Shown here piece by piece: positions 1-11,645 of a DNA stretch of 64,000 nucleotides (positions are counted from its first letter, which is position 1; the number at the start of each line of letters is the position of its first letter). The notes under the pieces are model-generated. The model did not search any database, was not told where the DNA came from, and saw nothing but the letters and a program-made list of their open reading frames with translations. Origin of the DNA: Cymbidium sinense (taxonomy: Eukaryota > Streptophyta > Magnoliopsida > Asparagales > Orchidaceae); the NCBI GenBank assembly GCA_021442155.1, contig CM038216.1, positions 156,845,983 through 156,909,982 of the forward strand. Reading direction: 5' to 3'. Made by a program: the position numbers and the translations under genes.

Positions 1-72
1 CAAAATACAATCTTCTCATGATTTTGACTCTTATAATTATGTGTTCACTCATATGTATTTTAGATAACAAGT

Positions 73-165
73 ATATAGTATGGACATCCCAAGAATACGA
101 GACTTTAAGCAGCCGCAAGGAGGTCTTAGATTATCTGACTTTCCTGATTTAAACAATGACACGTA
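73..165 (+). repeat. Hairpin-rich LTR module, single copy in visible part of E1 LTR
   Basis: This stretch matches, in sense orientation, the module that occurs three times at 44456-45062, twice at 57347-57675 and once at about 12757-12845. It begins with GGACATCCC and contains a GGAGG stretch, then TTTCCTG and TTTAAACAATG. It lies in the transcript-side half of the LTR. Its function is unknown. Confidence 0.6.
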
Positions 166-590
166 CTTATTTATATCTTTAATACATGTGTGTGTATTTA
201 ACTAATGAATGATGATCCCTCTTTTGTACCAAAGAATATACATTCATAATCATTTAAGTGTGAAAAAGAACACATTGTATGTATAGGTACATTAAGTCTT
301 AAGTCATATGCATGTTATTAATGATGCAAAAGAATGGTGCACCATTTTTTTATGTAATAGTAATTCAACTAAATTAATCTTAGGAACTCTTTCACATTAA
401 ATAGAACTCTTTAAGATTAACCCAGATATAGATTAACATAAAACATTTGATAAATCATTCACTAAAATAAACTAAAATTGTAATAATACACTCTTTAGAA
501 AATAATTTAAGGTAGGGATGAAAGAGGTTAAGTCTCTTTTCTTCTCTCTATAACACTAGTTGGTAAGAAAATATTAAATGAAATAAAGCA

Positions 591-591
591 A

Positions 592-622
<31 letters not shown>
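591..622. repeat. (AAT)n microsatellite
   Basis: About ten AAT units inside the E1 LTR. It is absent from the equivalent place in the E2 LTRs, so it probably expanded after insertion. Confidence 0.9.
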
Positions 623-624
<2 letters not shown>

Positions 625-2840
625 TTAAAATACAAATAAAATCCACCAATTCTCTAAGTAACTTGAAATGAAACCACCCTAATGTTTAACTTAAAGATTC
701 CAAAACTTTAGGCAATCATAATTCAAAAGACCTAGCTAAGACATACCATACAAAGCCTATGCACACACATTAGATTTCTAAGTCACCACTTCTAGCTTAA
801 GGTTAGGATGGTGTTTGTAATGATATTGTATTTTGTTATGTTATGTAATGTTTTAGACTGGATGTTAGGATTGTTGTATCTAGACTAGATGTTAGGCCGT
901 TATTAGCCTAATATTATTTTATGTAGGGGATTATGCTAATGGGTGGCTAAAATAAACAAAAATACTTCTACTTGTAGGTTGCTTATGCCCCTAAGCATAA
1001 TCCATAATTAGGATAGTGGGCTTGGTTATCAAGTGTAGGGTGCTAAGTCCAAAATATGAAATATACCTACTTGGAATGTATGTATGTCTAGCTAACATCT
1101 ATCTTGCAGGTGTAGTTAGATTTTACCTTTTCATAAATATGTAATTTTGTAATAGGAATTAAAATTAGTACTAAGGGGTTTAAGAGGAGTAGTGGCTAGA
1201 AGGCATAGTCCTGGGAGGCCTTGTGAAGCCTTGGAGCATAATTAAATCAAAAGAAAGGAAAGAATGAAGAAAAGAAAGAAGAATGAACAAAAGTAAGGAA
1301 TGAAGACCCCATAGCATTTAATTTAATTCTAAATTGTAATATTCTTTTGTAATATGGGTTGTATAAGGGTAGAGCTACTAATTTTCTCTTTTTGATTATG
1401 CGATGGTGCTTGATCGACCTTTTTTTATTAAATATATACATGTTTGGTTGTTATGTTTAGATTTTGTAATAAAAATTTCATGTTCTTCATAGTTTCTTAA
1501 ACTTGATGTTTGAATGTGTAGCCTGGATGCGGTAGGCACTTAGGACAAAATTAAGTTTTCTACCCCAATTAACAACTCATAACTAAAAATTTAAAGCAAC
1601 TCACAACTTCATTCTAAAGCCTAGGATATAATCAAGATAATTAAACTATTTAGCAGCCCCTTAGCTAAATGTTGAATGTCTAACATCATGCATATCATCT
1701 TATTTCATTCTTGAATATGAAGGATCTCCATTCTTGCACTTTAGGGAATGCTTAACCTATGAGATCACCCCCTCATGGTGGAGAATACTACCCCTCTCTC
1801 TAATTTGGACAATAACTCAATTTAATCATGCATTAGGCATAATTTTCCTAATCCTTGTCCAAAATATTGTGTCAAAATGATACAAAAATTTGTAAAATGT
1901 TGTATTTAGACCAAGTCATATACTCACACTAGTCATGATCTAGTCTCATAGGGAGTGAGTTTAGGACTCTAGTCTCTTTCCAATTAAGTAACACCCTAAC
2001 TATCTTGAAATTACATAAAGTCTAGCCTACATTATTTTGAATCATAGGAGGTGGCATCCACTCCAAGCAGTTGTAAGTCCATAAGAGTCAACTAGTTTAT
2101 CCTCTCTTGTGGAGGTAAACTCTTATGTCCCCTTTGCATAGATTTAGGTCATACTTTTAGCTTATGCTAAAGCACCATAGATTTAGGATCCAAGGTTGCT
2201 TATTTCCATTGGGCTATGAGTATATATCCTCACCTCTTAGGTATTTCCATAATCTTATGTCATTGGATTGTAAGCCCTAACAGTCTAATAAAATTTCAAC
2301 TCAAATTAAACAAACTCTCTCTTGCAAATATATAAAGCCTCACCATAGGATAGATTAGAGTGCACTCTAGTATTTTTAGTATCATGAGTGTTCCCTACTC
2401 ATCTTCCTTTAGAATCCAAAAATAAGTCTTTCCCAATTGAACATTCCCACTTGATTTTCCAAAATACCCAATTCATTGATATTGTAGCCTTGAAATCTTT
2501 GGAGATAATTAATTGACTACTTTAAGAGTTTTATAAGAAAAATTCCACTTCTTAGGATATAATTAACTATGGAAGCTTGCTTCCATAGGAACTAAAGAAC
2601 CCGACAAAAAATAAACCCTGCTTTACTTTTCCATGTAAAGTAGGGGAAAGATCTCTAGTATATATGAAGACCCATCTACCTAAGGAGTCCTTATTAGGTG
2701 ATTAGGTCCATTGTAAGGTGATGTTTCCACTTTTGAGATGGTAAATTATTCATCAATATCATACTCGATCACTTTAATAAGTACCCCTAAGATTTGCTTA
2801 GTGTCCACTTGGCATCCAAAATAAAACACCACATATTTTT

Positions 2841-2858
2841 TAGCAACTCTGTTGGGGA
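2841..2858 (+). promoter_or_regulatory. E1 primer-binding site
   Basis: The sequence TAGCAACTCTGTTGGGGA lies nine bases after the LTR terminus CACCA. With CpG decay undone at two or three positions it resembles the TGGCGACTC-type site that I recall for Tat/Ogre-lineage elements, complementary to the 3' end of an arginine tRNA. It primes minus-strand cDNA synthesis. The E2 counterpart at 31669-31682 supports the call. Confidence 0.75.
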
Positions 2859-3236
2859 TGGTTCCTCTCTCCATCTCTAGTAGTCAATCATTGTCTCTAA
2901 ATATTGATAGTGGACTTATATTTTATATAAGCCCAAGGCTACCTTTCTTTCCGTTGGGCACCTTTCTTATTTCATCCTTAAGCAAAGGTGGCCAACATCC
3001 TTTAGGTTTTAGGACCTCACTCCAAGTAGGTCTTAAAACCCCAATTGTACCTCTGATAAGTAAAATAAAATTAATCAAAGAAAATCATTCGAAATATAAA
3101 CCAAATCAAAATCAAGAACATCTCTCCACTAGCTTATTGAAGTAAGGTTCATCTAACACTCTACAAAATTCCAATGAAGTCCAAAGCAAAAGCAAGAAGA
3201 AACTTCGCCAAAATTTTGAACTTCTCCAAAACAAAT

Positions 3237-3408
3237 GAACCCCATTTAGCATAATCAAATTTGTTAAATGAGGGTTCCCATTCAAAATCAAAATCGATCA
3301 AATAACAACAACCAAAAGCAATAGACTCTTCTCCAAAGTTTTAAAAAATTTCTCCAAAAAAATTCATGAACTCCATTTAGCATAATCAAATTTGTTAAAT
3401 GAGGGTTT
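3237..3408 (+). repeat. Two leader stem-loops in E1
   Basis: Two hairpins lie at 3237-3277 and 3367-3408, about 130 bases apart. The arms are GAACCCCATTTAGCA and TGTTAAATGAGGGTTC, with a loop containing TCAAATT. The second copy has ACTCC in place of ACCCC. In transcript sense they have the same architecture and loop as the array at 29110-31290 in E2, where the number of copies is about twelve times higher. Confidence 0.8.
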
Positions 3409-4168
3409 GATTCAAAATTATAAGTCAAGTCAAGTGAATAAAAATTGAAGCAAAAGTCTAACTATATGTCTCTTTCAATAGTGCAGTAGAGATACCAACC
3501 ATCTTATCTTTCAGTCAATCATCTTCCATGTCATCCGACAAGCTGATCTTCTCTTTCTCATATAGTGTAGATTTGACCCTAGATCAGGCCATACTCACCA
3601 CCACCCCTTCATCAAGTTTAGCCTTGGCTTTGAGCATTTCAAGATCACTTGTGAAGAACCTGCCCTCACGACTATCAGCAGGGAGGAGGTGGTGGATAAG
3701 AATCCATTTCTATAGTTTGATCTTCACTCCGATTCTAAGTTCCCCTCACTAAAAGGAAGGAAATATAGGTTCCCCTACCAGTTGTGCCAATTCTACAAGT
3801 TGTGCTAGTTCTGCTGGTTGTGCCTACCATAGTGTCAACACAGAATAGTACCACCTCTGTAGTTGCCCCTGCCCTAAAGGGGAAGGATATTCTTACTTTT
3901 GAGATAATCTCTCCCACATTTGAGGTCAATTCTAGTTCCTTCCTTACTCCACTGACCAAAACCCAGTGGCATAATAAGAACCTAAAAATCAAAAGACATT
4001 ACAAGCATGTGGTGAAGGAGGTAGAGGAAGCCTCTCATGTGGCTGAGGAGGGTTCCCCTCGTGAGACCTCTTGCCATCTTGGTGGCAGTAGGTTTCACCC
4101 CCGCTCAGTTTTAGAGGGATAGAAGGACTACAGGAAGATCATTGTGTTACCCACATGATATATAGAGT

Positions 4169-4420
4169 ATGAGACACCAAGAGAGAGGAGGAGGCCCTAT
4201 GCTGCTATATGATTTATGCTTAAGAGAGTTGGGAGAGCCCCAATTCTTAGAGTTTGACACTTTGCATGATCTGAGGAGATTGATCCCTAGGAGTGTTAGG
4301 GATCAAATTTATATAGAAAGGGCCACTGAGGCCAAGATAGCTTCCCAAGTGGGCAAGAGGGATAAGAGGAACTTTGCCAGAAAGTCAATGGCCTCCACTT
4401 TGATTGACCATTCTAATTGA
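4169..4420 (+). pseudogene. Possible remnant of a leader ORF upstream of gag, unrecognised
   Basis: This is an open stretch of 83 codons in the E1 leader, about 0.8 kb before gag homology becomes clear. The translation is charged, with LYDLCLRELGEP and RSVRDQIYIERA as its most protein-like parts. Together with similar short stretches at 4633-4860 and 4897-5079 it could be the decayed N-terminal extension of gag or a separate leader ORF. I see no domain and no clear counterpart in the E2 leader. Chance openness is a real alternative. Confidence 0.3.
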
Positions 4421-5189
4421 AAAGTTGATAGAGACGATCAGTCTAATCACATAGTACTCACCATTTTAGTAGTCATAGGAGGAGATCTCTGGCAGAGAGG
4501 TAGCCAGTGTCACCTTCATTATACTGCTCCACTCGTTGACCACCATCACCAATCCTTGTTCCACCAGCTGAAGTCCCCACCAGCTGAAGTCCCCACCAAG
4601 TTCCACATGCCCACATTTGGAGAGCTTCACTCTTGGTGATTCAGTTATGGCCCAAGGATCCCACTTCATCTACTTCACCCATTGAGGTGAGGCCAAACTC
4701 CCCTGCTCGACCTTCCATCCTAATAGTGGTGAAGAAGGAGTGGTGGACTAAGAGTGTCATGGTCACTACACCACCGCAGTTGAAGGAGGAGATGGGAGGG
4801 GATACCGAGGTGATCCACATGGTTGTTGAGTCAGTCAGGGAGAGTACTTCATCTATTTAAAGTATTTAGTGTATCACTTCTTCAAGGCTCAGCCCAGTGG
4901 TCAATCACCAGTCAGCCTACATTATAGTAGCATTGAATCAAGTGGATGATCGATCCTTGGATGATATTTTGGAGGACTATCATGACACGGTGAGGCAGAT
5001 AGTCAGGGATGTTAGTCTAACCAAGAAGAGGGTAAGGTGGACTTTGATGCTGATGAGGATGACATGTTGGATGACTTAGCAGAAGTCCACATGGTAGATA
5101 TTCGAGGATCCTTGTAGAAGGAGAAACCTAGCCAAGAAGGTGTTATAGTTGAGGAAGGCAAGGCATTCGACTCAACCCAATGCCTCTTC

Positions 5190-6890
5190 CAATCAAGCAA
5201 AAAGATGATCATATCGATAGAATAGAGAGAAGGGTAGAGGAGTTGATGGTAGTGGTCCTATCCTTATAGAATCAAGCCTCAATTTCACAACCTTCTCCCA
5301 TGGAGGCCAATCGATTGTAGCTAATACATACCTTAGATCATCTTAAGTGCCCACCTATGGATGAGGATGCTAGTATTTTGCATAGAAAGGTCATCGATAG
5401 CACCTCCATGTAGAAAAAGACATCAAGTAGATGGTACACAATAAGTGAAGGAAGCGTTGGTAAGCCCGGGGAAGCTCATCTATTCCAAAGGGTAGACCCT
5501 ACCTAGAGAAATTTGATGTAGTTTAATATCCCAAGTGTTTTGTGCCACCATCCTTCAAGGTCTTTGATGGTAGTAGGAACCCAAGGAAATAGTAGCACAT
5601 TTCCAAGCCATTTATTGCAATGCCGATAACAGTTATGTATTACTCTTCCGGCAATTTGTTAGTTGCCTTTTAGGGGTAGCATTCGATTAACACACCAAAC
5701 TGCCCAACGGTTCAGTGAAGTCCTTCGCTAAGTTGGTGCATCTCTTCATCAAGAGATTTATAGAAGCTCAGCAAAGGATAACTATAAGTGACCTCGTTGT
5801 AGAGAAACAAAAGCCTAACAAGTCCCTTGTTGATTATATTCTTATATGGTTCAACATAAGTGTGAAATATGAACCACAGTGGCAAGAGAAGCATGCCATT
5901 AAGATTCTACTCAAGAATATCTATGGCCCGATCGCCTTCATGCTTAAGGGATTCACCATTAAAATATTTGAGAAGTTAATCAGTAAGGCGGCTAACTTAC
6001 ATGAGGAAGCCAAACAATTACCCTTCTCAAACCAATCATCCAAGCCCAAGCCTTAAAAGATTTTTGAGAAGAAGTTAGGGATTGTAGTAGCAGTTGATAA
6101 GGGGAAGCAGCTAGCGAGAGTATCGTTTAAGAGGCCTCGAGTCTAGTAGCCTCTGCTACGGTCTCCTCTTCTAGTAACACCACAATGGCCACCACAACCA
6201 TAGCAGCCTACATAGCAGCGGTACCAGTATCCACCTACTCTTGCTGATAAACTCAACAAACCACACTCATTCAAGAGGGAGGTAGTTAGGAAGATCTTTA
6301 AGAACCTTCTTAAGAAGCCTATTTTCTAGCTACTCGAGCCTAAAAAGCTAGAGGAAGGGGGCTGGAGTGATGATTCTAACTATTTCCTCTGCCACCACAT
6401 GCTAGGCCATATTTTAGATTGTTTCACTTTTAAGGAATGGCTTGAGCATAGCTACAAGTAAAGAGCTATAGTTATCCCTAAGGAATACTTAGCAAAATAA
6501 CCTTCTAGTTCTATCAAAGTAATCTTTGGGGATACATCTGATCCTCTTGAGAAAATAGAAGGTTTGGATATTTCTTTATCCCGCACCTCTAAAAAAATCA
6601 TTTCTAAAATCAAGAAACTTTCTCTGCAGATACTTGACTTAGCTCAAACCTCCAACATCATGGAAGGTTTGCTAATTATCGAGAGACAACTCGGGGATGG
6701 TGGATGCCCAGCATTAGTAGCAGCAGCATTCACTTGTACGGGATATACCCATAGTGCAATCACTGTCTATGTCCATCACTCCTTCCACCGTTGCAACTAC
6801 CACATCCACCAACTCCTCCACCTCCAGCAGGAGGGAACCAAACCCCTCATATCACTTACTTTACTTGATTTATAGCTTGTACCACCTCCA
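5190..6890 (+). pseudogene. gag: E1 gag polyprotein, decayed
   Basis: Gag forms the virus-like particle and packages the RNA. The clearest part is 5715-6056, where LVHLFIKRFIEAQQR followed by a VDYI...FN block is the retrotransposon gag (capsid) core. Upstream, about 5480-5600, SIPKGRPYLE and FVPPSFKVFDGS match the E2 gag at 27433-27113. Downstream, about 6230-6560, ADKLNKPHSFKREV, LCHHMLGHILD and FTFKEWLEHS match the E2 zinc-finger region; the usual Cys/His pattern of the finger is incomplete. Several stops and frame changes interrupt it, mostly at former CAA, CAG or TGG codons. No start codon can be assigned. Confidence 0.85.
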
Positions 6891-6899
6891 AAATTCAAT

Positions 6900-8000
6900 A
6901 AATCAATAAAGAAGATGGATTCCACTTACATCTTTTCCACTTTTGATGATCTTAATTATTTTATTCCTATAGAAAGCTCTCCAAGTCAAAATAACAATAA
7001 CTCAAATAATTTTGATCAATCCCATTCCGATTTAGAAATGGATTTCCCTTTTTTGAATCATTAGGGTTCAACTCTTGAGATTGATTTGGAGTCATCCGAC
7101 TCTAATGATCCTTTAAGAGAAGCTGTAAGTACACCTGATGAGCAGGTAGAACTTTCCAAAAGCTTTTTATTTCAAGAAGTCTCTGAAGTCAACCTTTGTA
7201 GTGGCAAAGTTCTACCTCCAGGTAGCACATAAGGATATTGGAAAATAGGTCATTGGTTTCAGTGAGCAGATAGCCCCTCCACAGATGCTCCACATATGGA
7301 TATGCTTATGGAAGACCAGTGCAAAGTTGACTATAATGTCCTTGCACATCTTAGAAAGTTGCAGCAAAATTAAGCATATATGATGCCCTTGTCTTATCCA
7401 AAGAGATGAGTCATTAATCAAAGCTTTGCTTGATTTAGAAATATACTTAGCTTAGTTGACCGCTACTTGAGAGGAGGCATATTTCTTATAAGAAGTCCTA
7501 GGAGTTACATTCACTAATGAAGACCAACATATAGGGACGATCGAGCACAACCATCCCCTCTACATTATAGTGGATGTTGGTAGTTCAGGCTATCCAAAGT
7601 TCTGGTTGATCCATGTGCATTGGTTAACATTATGTGTCTAAGATCCCTTGACTACTTGAGGATCGACATCTCTAAACTCCAAGTGGAGAGAATGATGTTA
7701 AAAGGATTCAATGAATAAAGTGAGAGGGTCTTAGGCTCTATAGTGTTACCTTTGGAGATACATGATTAGAAGACAGAAGCCAAATTTCACATAATTGACT
7801 CAGATAAATCTTTAAATGATTTACTTGGGAGAACATGGATATATGAGAACAATATGGTTCCATCCTCTCTATATCAGTGCATCAAGATCCTAAGAGGTGG
7901 AATTGTGTATTATGCCAAAAGAGATCTCAAATTATTTGCAGTTCATTAGATCAGGATATATGAGGATGTGACTACTATCTCCCTAAGAAACAAAATGTCT
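6900..8000 (+). pseudogene. E1 gag-pol junction and aspartic protease, decayed
   Basis: The first half (about 6900-7440) encodes an acidic linker and then VDYNVLAHLRKLQ and DALVLSKE-like blocks, typical of the region before the protease in Tat-type elements. The protease itself runs from about 7540 to 7960. HNHPLYIIVDVG gives the entry, IHVHW the decayed place where an aspartic active-site loop would be, and LRIDISKLQVERM, AKFHIIDSD and LLGRTWIYEN the core. The retropepsin D-S/T-G motif is not visible. Multiple stops and shifts make it non-functional. It aligns through its length with E2 25045-25800. Confidence 0.75.
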
Positions 8001-9050
8001 TCTCTCATGACCTTCATCAAAATGAAAAAGAAAAATAAAAAAAGAAATAAAAAGAAATAAAAGAAAAAGAAAATGGAAAAAAGAAAAGAAAAGGGAACGA
8101 GAATAAAACCTTAGGGAGGGAGTAGAGCCCGAGATTATATTCCACCCATAGTTCATTACTCCATTAGAATAAGTTGGGAGGATGACCTGACCTCCACTAG
8201 GATGAGGAAGAGGCAAGTCTAGAGAGAGTCTAAGAGGTGGAAGGCCTCCATACTTACCACCTACCAGGAGATTCGTCCAAGCATCTAAGAGTATAGCTGT
8301 AATTTACATAGGCTTAGAATCTTATTCAGAGGATGAGTCTTATGTAGTTAGCACACCAGCTAGCTCTTCTCAACAACATATACCGTTGGAGGTGACACTT
8401 GAGCCAGATAGCGATAAAGACCAAGTTATTAAGCAAAGCATGAGTATCCAAATCTTCCTTATGTGAAATTATCAGGCATCAGTTAGGAACCTTAGCTTTA
8501 ACCCCTACTTTCACATAAAAAGTTGAGTGTTTGGTAGTTAAGGAAGCCCCTACAGCATGTACAACCATAAAGATCTAGAGGTTTTATCCGAGAGCAACAT
8601 CCTCAAGTCAAGAAGTTGATGTAGAACTTGAGGATAATTCATATAAAGAATTAATAGAATTACCTTTTGATTGGTACTCACCTTGTGTTCATAATTTAGC
8701 AAAGAAAAGTTTAATTCCACATACATGGTCTAAGCATAGGTCAAAATACTTCAAAAGACTATGGAACAACAGATGCAAGAGCTCTCAATTAAAACTCGGA
8801 CTAGGCTTTGGCATAGTGGGCCCAATCAATGATGATGACTATTGCTTAGTCATCATGAATCATTTAGAATCTATTAAGTTCTTTTCAAATCACATTAACT
8901 TATATGAGGAGGTGTGCTTAGAAACTTCAAATGATCCAGATGATTTCCAAGTCAAGGATGCACCTCTATAATTCAAGAAGAAATCAAATCAACCATTGAT
9001 GAGAACTCAAAGAAATTATCTTAGGGACTGAAGACAACCCATGTCCGATA
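8000..9050 (+). other. E1 protease-RT linker, decayed coding
   Basis: About 8010-8090 is a lysine/glutamate-rich repeat (AAAAAGAAA type) matching the KENEKKRK stretch of E2 near 24800-24850. At 8690-8850 LIPHTWSKHRS and GLGFGIVGPIND match E2 24277-24077, and LETSNDPDDFQVK at about 8920-8960 is also shared. The linker therefore belongs to the polyprotein and precedes the RT. It has many stops. Confidence 0.65.
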
Positions 9051-9984
9051 TATATCAGTTATTGTTGAATGAAACTTAAACCAATGACTTAGCTAGGCTA
9101 CCACTGAGTTTAAGGACTACTTTGCATAGAGTTATGAAGAAATGCCAAGATTTTGCTCTTGACATAGCAGTTCATAAGCTAGCAAAAGTAGCTTGATGCT
9201 AACCCTATTAAGCAAAGTCCTAGACACATGCGATTAGATATTGAACAATAGGTCATTTTTGAAGTAAAAAAATTGATTGATGATGGTTTCATCTGGGTGG
9301 AAAAATACCCCACCTAGTTGGCTAGTGTCAGCCTAGTTTAGAAGAAGAATGGCCAAATTACATATGCATCAATTTTAGGGATCTTAACAGGCATGTCCAA
9401 AAGATAAATTTCCACTACCACTACCAGAACTGATAGTGGACATTGCCTCAATTCATGTAGTCTTCTCTTTCATTGATGGTTCATCTAGATATAACTAAAT
9501 AAATATGACACTTGAAGATGAAAGGAACATTGCTTTTAGAACCTTGATCAAAATATATTGTTATAAGGTCATGCCTTTCGTTAAAATCTCCACATACCGT
9601 GCAGCCATGACTCAAATCTTCAATGAAGCTCATTCATCATCAAGTTGAATGCTACGTCGATAATCTCATGATCAAAAGTAGATAAAAGGAAGACCACCTC
9701 TTTGACTTGAGAGTAATTTTTGAGCGGTTAAGGTAATACAACCTCAAAATGAATGCTCTGAAGTGTGCATTCAAACTATCTTCAGGGAAGTTCCTTGGGT
9801 TTGTAGTCCGATACTGCAGAATCAAAATTGACCTAGAGAAGATTAAAGCGATACTAGAAATTCCACCCCCTAAAAGTCTCACCCAACTCAAATCATTCCA
9901 AGGGAAGTTGGCATGTTTAAGAGACTTTATATTGAAGTTATCAGGCATATGCCAACCATTCTCAGCACTAGTCAAGAAGGACTA
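9050..9984 (+). pseudogene. pol: E1 reverse transcriptase, split by E2
   Basis: This is the RT domain of the E1 polyprotein, which copies RNA to cDNA. Recognisable blocks in order are QSPRHMRLDIE, EVKKLIDDGFIWVEKYPT, KKNGQI, FSFIDGSSRYNQ (with frame changes), NIAFRTLIKIYCYKVMPF, and the thumb/connection 9749-9982 with SSGKFLGFVV and IPPPKSLTQLKSFQGKLA. The D-D active-site segment before 9700 is decayed. The frame ends after SALVKKD at 9982, where the E2 LTR begins. The next residues, VKFKWDDKCQHTF, are found 29 kb away at 39312, so the break is caused by the E2 insertion. Confidence 0.9.
9977..9982. repeat. Candidate target-site duplication, left copy
   Basis: AAGGAC is present here and again at 39306-39311, on both sides of E2, within the E1 codons for KD. 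Two extra bases separate it from the LTR terminus at each side (TA here, AT there), so the duplication is not perfectly clean. The expected size for gypsy integrases is 5 bases, and AGGAC would satisfy that. Confidence 0.6.
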
Positions 9985-11593
9985 TGGTGAATAAATCTCT
10001 CATAGGGGAGTCGCCATTTCAAATCCGTGGAGAAAAGAAAGAGGAGGCCTTATAGAAATTTGTCTTAGTAACACACCACGTAGATTCACAGATGTACTTA
10101 TTCAGTGATCATATACGTCATCAAGGTATAGTGTACTATCTCAAAAGATAGAAGTCACTACTCTTTAATGGAACCAATCACCTCAATAAGGACTCCTAAG
10201 GATGATGAGTTTGCATATATACCAGAGATTCTTCCCCTACTTTACATGGAAAAGTAAAGCGGAGTTTATTTTAAACTGGGTTCGTTAAGTTCCCTATACG
10301 GGCAAGCCCCCATTATTAATTACATCCTAAAAGACAAGATCCTTTAGGAAAACTCTTGATTAAGGTAAATGATCATTGTCTCTGAAGATTTTATTAAGAA
10401 GGACTATCAATCGATTAGTTTATATTTTTGAAGATCAAATTGGATTGATCAAAAGAGGGAGTTATTATCGAGCCAAAATGGAATAAGTAGGAGATGCTAG
10501 GAAACCTAGCGAGCATCTCAAACTATCTAAAATTGGGCTTTACATTTTAGAAATTGATTTAGTTTATTTGAGTTGCATTTTTATTAGAAATTTAGGACTT
10601 AAGATTCTTAACACAAGATTAAGGAAATGCCTAAGAGGTGAGGAATTATGCTTATGGCTCACAAAGGAGAGAAGCAACCTTAGAACCTAAATCTAGGGAG
10701 CTTTGGTGAGGGCCAAAAGTACAACCTAAATCTAAGAAAAAATGGGTAATTAGTTTGCCTCACAAGAGGACAAACCACTAACTTGGACTTACAACGCTAG
10801 GGGTGGGCAACTAACTCCACCTATGATTTTAAATACATGTAGGCAAGTCTTTATGCTTTTGCAAGATAGCTAGACTATTTTTATTCAGAAAGAAGCAAAG
10901 TCCTTAAACTCACTCCCTAAAGAAATTAGATCATGTAAAGGGTATGCTGCAAATGACCTAAATCTAATGCATTTCAAATTTCATTTTATTTTCATTTTTT
11001 GGATAAACATTTTGACTCAGGCTAATAGGCTTTTTATGACTAATGCATGAGAAGGTAGATTATTGGCCAAAATCAGCGAGAAGTTTAGGAGGTGAGTTTC
11101 CACCATGGCCCTTAAAGTTCAAGTCGGGTTCTCTAGAAAATATTGAAGCCCTCCAATCAAGAGTTAAATAAAATGTCATTGTGCATGATATTATAAAGAA
11201 AAGAACTCATCCATTAAGGGGTTTCTAATTCTTTTATCTTGATTTTAATCCTAAGCTTTGGTGAGGTTATGAGTTGTTTAGTTTTTATTTGAATTGTTAA
11301 GTTGGGTAAAAGATTTATTTTTTCCTAAAGAGCTTAATCGAAACCAGGCCATACATAAAGAGAGGAAGAAACTAGGAAAAACATGCCACTTAATACACAA
11401 GTTAAACAAACATCAATCAATTTATAAAACTAGCGCAAAAGAATAAATGGCCGTTTGTGGTTGGGCACCACTGCACAAACCCAAAAATATCAAATTGGGT
11501 AGCCAAGCTCTACCCTTATACAACCTAGATTACAAATGAATTAAGTTAAAATTTAACCAAAGGAATTCATTATTATGGGGGTCTTCAAGCTTT

Positions 11594-11645
11594 ATTCTTC
11601 TTTCTTCTTTCTTTCTTTTCTTCTTTATTTCTTTCTTCTTTGGAT
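11594..11645 (-). repeat. Conserved purine tract in LTR transcript half
   Basis: In sense this is a run of GAA and GAAA repeats. The same place in other copies holds similar tracts: about 1248-1290 (plus), 33254-33305 (minus) and a weaker one near 43327-43380 (minus). Position conservation across copies suggests it is part of the family rather than random. It could act as an RNA-binding or splicing-enhancer-like tract; that is inference. Confidence 0.55.

Larger units (their letters stand above)
1..2831 (+). repeat. E1 5' LTR, 3' part (cut by window edge)
   Basis: This is the promoter-distal (U5-side) part of the long LTR of element E1. It is colinear, as reverse complement, with 9985 to about 12850 and with 31692 to about 34450, the same end of the two E2 LTRs. 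It ends in CACCA at 2831 and is followed 9 bases later by a primer-binding site, which fixes the 3' end and the orientation. The 5' end lies outside the window; by comparison with E2 roughly 4.9 kb are missing. It has no coding capacity. A hairpin-rich module is seen at 73-165 and a purine-rich GAAA tract at about 1248-1290. Confidence 0.88.
2859..5190 (+). other. E1 5' leader, mostly non-coding
   Basis: The first 220 bases after the PBS match the E2 leader at about 31490-31668 (reverse complement). They share blocks around GGATGGTTCC, TTTCCGTTGG and GTCTTAAAAC. Two stem-loops follow at 3237-3408. From about 3500 to 5100 several short open stretches exist, such as 3528-3752 and 3784-4122, with proline- and threonine-rich translations. 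I recognise no domain. Many Tat/Ogre elements carry an extra leader ORF before gag, so a decayed one is possible but not shown. Confidence 0.6.

Noticed and set aside
4897..5079. Captured host gene in the E1 leader
   Set aside because: The translation is acidic and coiled-coil-like, in agreement with an N-terminal gag extension, and nothing points to a host family.
11440..11530. tRNA-like structure in the LTR near the conserved GGGTAGCC...CTACCC block
   Set aside because: No cloverleaf, anticodon arm or A/B boxes can be placed; only one short stem is visible.
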